A stretch of 64,000 bases of DNA from Brassicibacter mesophilus (GTDB lineage Bacteria; Bacillota; Clostridia; Tissierellales; Proteiniboraceae), in NCBI RefSeq assembly GCF_050433385.1, contig NZ_JBNPXI010000001.1:124001-188000 (forward strand). The letters run 5' to 3'. Shown here in pieces: positions 62,299-64,000 of the stretch. Within the stretch, counting starts at the first letter, position 1; every line of letters starts with the position of its first letter. The translations under genes and the position numbers were made by a program. Under the pieces are notes generated by a model. It made no database searches, was not told where the DNA came from, and saw nothing but the letters and a program-made list of their open reading frames with translations.

Positions 62299-64000
62299 TT
62301 ATTTGTCTAAAGCTTTCTCTACTAAGTTCTTAACTAACTCTTCTTTCGGTAAGTATGGTATTGTTATATGATCAGTACCTTGATGCATTTTATTGTATTC
62401 CATACAAGTTTCTATTGAATTTTCGTTTCTTGCCCAAGCACGTCTAGACACTCCTACCATAGTATCCCATGGTATAGCTTTTCTTATTATGTTATCAACT
62501 CTCTCGCTTCCATCTAACACTAATCCAAAGCCACCATTTATTGATTTTCCAATACCTACTCCACCACCATTATGAAGAGCAATCAAGCTCATTCCTCTAG
62601 CAGCATTTCCTGCAAAACAGTGAGTAGCCATATCCGCCATTACATTGCTACCATCTTTTATATTAGATGTTTCTCTAAATGGTGAATCAGTTCCACCTGT
62701 ATCGTGATGGTCTCTACCTAGCATTATTGGACCAACTTCTTTATTTCTAACCATTTCATTAAATTTAAGTGCTATATCTCTACGACCTAATGCATCTTGA
62801 TATAATATTCTTGCTTGTGTACCTACAACAAGCTGGTTCTTCTCAGCATCTCTAATCCAAACATAGTTATCTCTGTCTTGACCTCTTCTATCTGGGTTTA
62901 TACAATCCATAGCTGCTTTATCTGTTTTAATCAAATCTTCATGTTTACCACTTAAGCATACCCATCTAAATGGCCCATATCCATAGTCAAATAGCATAGG
63001 TCCCATTATATCCTCTACATATGATGGGAATATAAATCCTTCACTTTCATCTACTCCATTTTTAGCTATTTCTTTAACTCCAGCATCAAATACTGACTTC
63101 ATAAAACTATTGCCATAATCAAAGAAATATGTTCCTCTATTTGAAAGTTCTTTAATAAGTTCAAAATGATGTCTTAGTGAGCTATCTACTAATTCTCTAA
63201 ACTTTGCTTTATCAGTACTTAGTAGCTCAGTTCTTTCTTCAAATGTTAGCCCTTGAGGACAATATCCTCCATCGTAAGGTGCGTGGCAAGATGTCTGGTC
63301 AGATAAAAGCTCTATATGAATATTATTTTTAACCGCATATTCAAGTAAATCTATAATATTTCCATGATATGCAATCGCAATAGGCTCTTTCTTTTGCATA
63401 TATTCGTCTGCCCAAGCAAATATTTCTTCTAAGTTACTTGAAGCTCTGTTAATCCATCCTTGGTCTAATCTCGTTTGAATCCTTGAGTAGTCTACCTCAG
63501 CTATAATCCCTACACCATGTGCTATTTCAACTGCCTTACCCTGAGCACCACTCATTCCACCTAGACCTGAAGAAACAAATAGATGTCCTTTTAAATCACC
63601 ATCGTCAGCTACTCCTAGTTTCATTCTTCCTGCATTTAGTATAGTATTGAATGTACCATGGACAATACCCTGTGGTCCAATGTACATCCAACCTCCAGCT
63701 GTCATCTGTCCATAGTTTGCTACTCCCATAGCCTGCGCTTTATTCCAGTGTTCTTGATCATCAAACATTCCTATCATTAAAGCATTTGTAATAATTACTC
63801 TTGGACTTTGAAGATTCGATTTAAATAGTCCTACAGGGTGACCTGATGCAATAACTAGTGTCTGTTCATCTGTTAATACTTCAAGATATTTTTTTATTAA
63901 TCTATACTGCATCCAATTTTGACAAACCTGACCTGTTTCTCCATATGTAACAAGTTCATATGGATATAGTGCAACATCGAAATCTAAATTGTTATCAATC
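62299..64000 (-). CDS. hutU: Urocanate hydratase, partial (N-terminus outside window)
   Basis: Converts urocanate to imidazolonepropionate with bound NAD. The frame continues to the window edge, reading Y-P-Y-E-L-V-T-Y-G-E-T-G-Q-V before M at 63912, so that ATG is internal. The Rossmann-like segment GMSGAQGKAVEIAHG binds NAD, and HDTGGTDSPFRETSNIKDG is a family marker. hutH is not in the window and may lie beyond it. Confidence 0.95.
   Translation of the reverse strand, partial: IDNNLDFDVALYPYELVTYGETGQVCQNWMQYRLIKKYLEVLTDEQTLVIASGHPVGLFKSNLQSPRVIITNALMIGMFDDQEHWNKAQAMGVANYGQMTAGGWMYIGPQGIVHGTFNTILNAGRMKLGVADDGDLKGHLFVSSGLGGMSGAQGKAVEIAHGVGIIAEVDYSRIQTRLDQGWINRASSNLEEIFAWADEYMQKKEPIAIAYHGNIIDLLEYAVKNNIHIELLSDQTSCHAPYDGGYCPQGLTFEERTELLSTDKAKFRELVDSSLRHHFELIKELSNRGTYFFDYGNSFMKSVFDAGVKEIAKNGVDESEGFIFPSYVEDIMGPMLFDYGYGPFRWVCLSGKHEDLIKTDKAAMDCINPDRRGQDRDNYVWIRDAEKNQLVVGTQARILYQDALGRRDIALKFNEMVRNKEVGPIMLGRDHHDTGGTDSPFRETSNIKDGSNVMADMATHCFAGNAARGMSLIALHNGGGVGIGKSINGGFGLVLDGSERVDNIIRKAIPWDTMVGVSRRAWARNENSIETCMEYNKMHQGTDHITIPYLPKEELVKNLVEKALDK

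Noticed and set aside
62393..62575. Small plus-strand frame opposite hutU
   Set aside because: Antisense shadow of the urocanate hydratase reading frame.
1..64000. Prophage, IS element, CRISPR array or integrated island
   Set aside because: No transposase, integrase, phage structural gene, spaced repeats or attachment-site duplication found; both tRNA-Leu genes have intact 3' ends without adjacent integrases.

Overview
The window is about 64 kb of AT-rich chromosome from a Gram-positive, probably spore-forming anaerobe of the Clostridia. I would guess a Tissierellales or Peptostreptococcales relative, but the genus is not certain. The reasons are the low GC content, strong GGAGG ribosome-binding sites, TTG and GTG starts, Spo0B-like and SpoIVFB-like proteins, a Cse60-like small protein, an Rnf complex, selenium use and histidine fermentation. 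Gene order is the ordinary housekeeping order of Clostridia. I see no prophage, insertion sequence, CRISPR array or integrative element.

Region 1 (1-18.6 kb): selD, partial and read through an in-frame UGA (selenocysteine) with a hairpin of bacterial SECIS type, follows comEA. After dacF comes a block for NAD synthesis, ribosome silencing and envelope work (nadD-yqeK-LCP-rsfS), then yhbY, obgE and spo0B. The L21/L27 operon follows, with its L21 leader RNA and the Prp protease that trims L27. RNase G, a radical SAM pair, a SpoIVFB-like protease and minCDE-mgsA complete the block. Region 2 (18.7-27 kb): the shape and division set, a very large PBP2 with mreDCB, then radC, maf, DUF4321, a Gx-type transporter and a NusG-II protein. 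Region 3 (27.1-37.1 kb): the rnf operon (transcribed rnfC-D-G-E-A-B). Directly upstream and in the same direction lies an uncharacterised seven-gene cluster. It encodes a SPOR-domain protein, two DRTGG proteins, two orphan HATPase proteins, a PHP phosphoesterase and a [FeFe]-hydrogenase-like iron-sulfur protein. The last keeps the H-cluster cysteines but has lost catalytic proton-path residues. This cluster is the best candidate here for an undescribed redox-signalling system.

Region 4 (37.2-53 kb): a membrane diguanylate cyclase with an unusual four-cysteine insertion, a YbjQ operon, an AraC/GyrI regulator, two tRNA-Leu genes (GAG and CAA), and a peptide-binding lipoprotein. Then come pncB, a lytic transglycosylase, coaE, polA, an ECF sigma/anti-sigma pair, an L,D-transpeptidase and a DUF457 membrane protein. 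Region 5 (53.2-64 kb): a Cse60-like small gene beside a LysR regulator of the selenium-metabolism type, an M18 aminopeptidase, a DegS/DegU pair, a lone CheW, a DUF896 protein, and the histidine-utilisation genes hutU-ftcD-hutI, with hutU running off the window.

Most genes are on the minus strand. Rho-independent terminators separate the operons clearly, and several share bases with the stop codon they follow.
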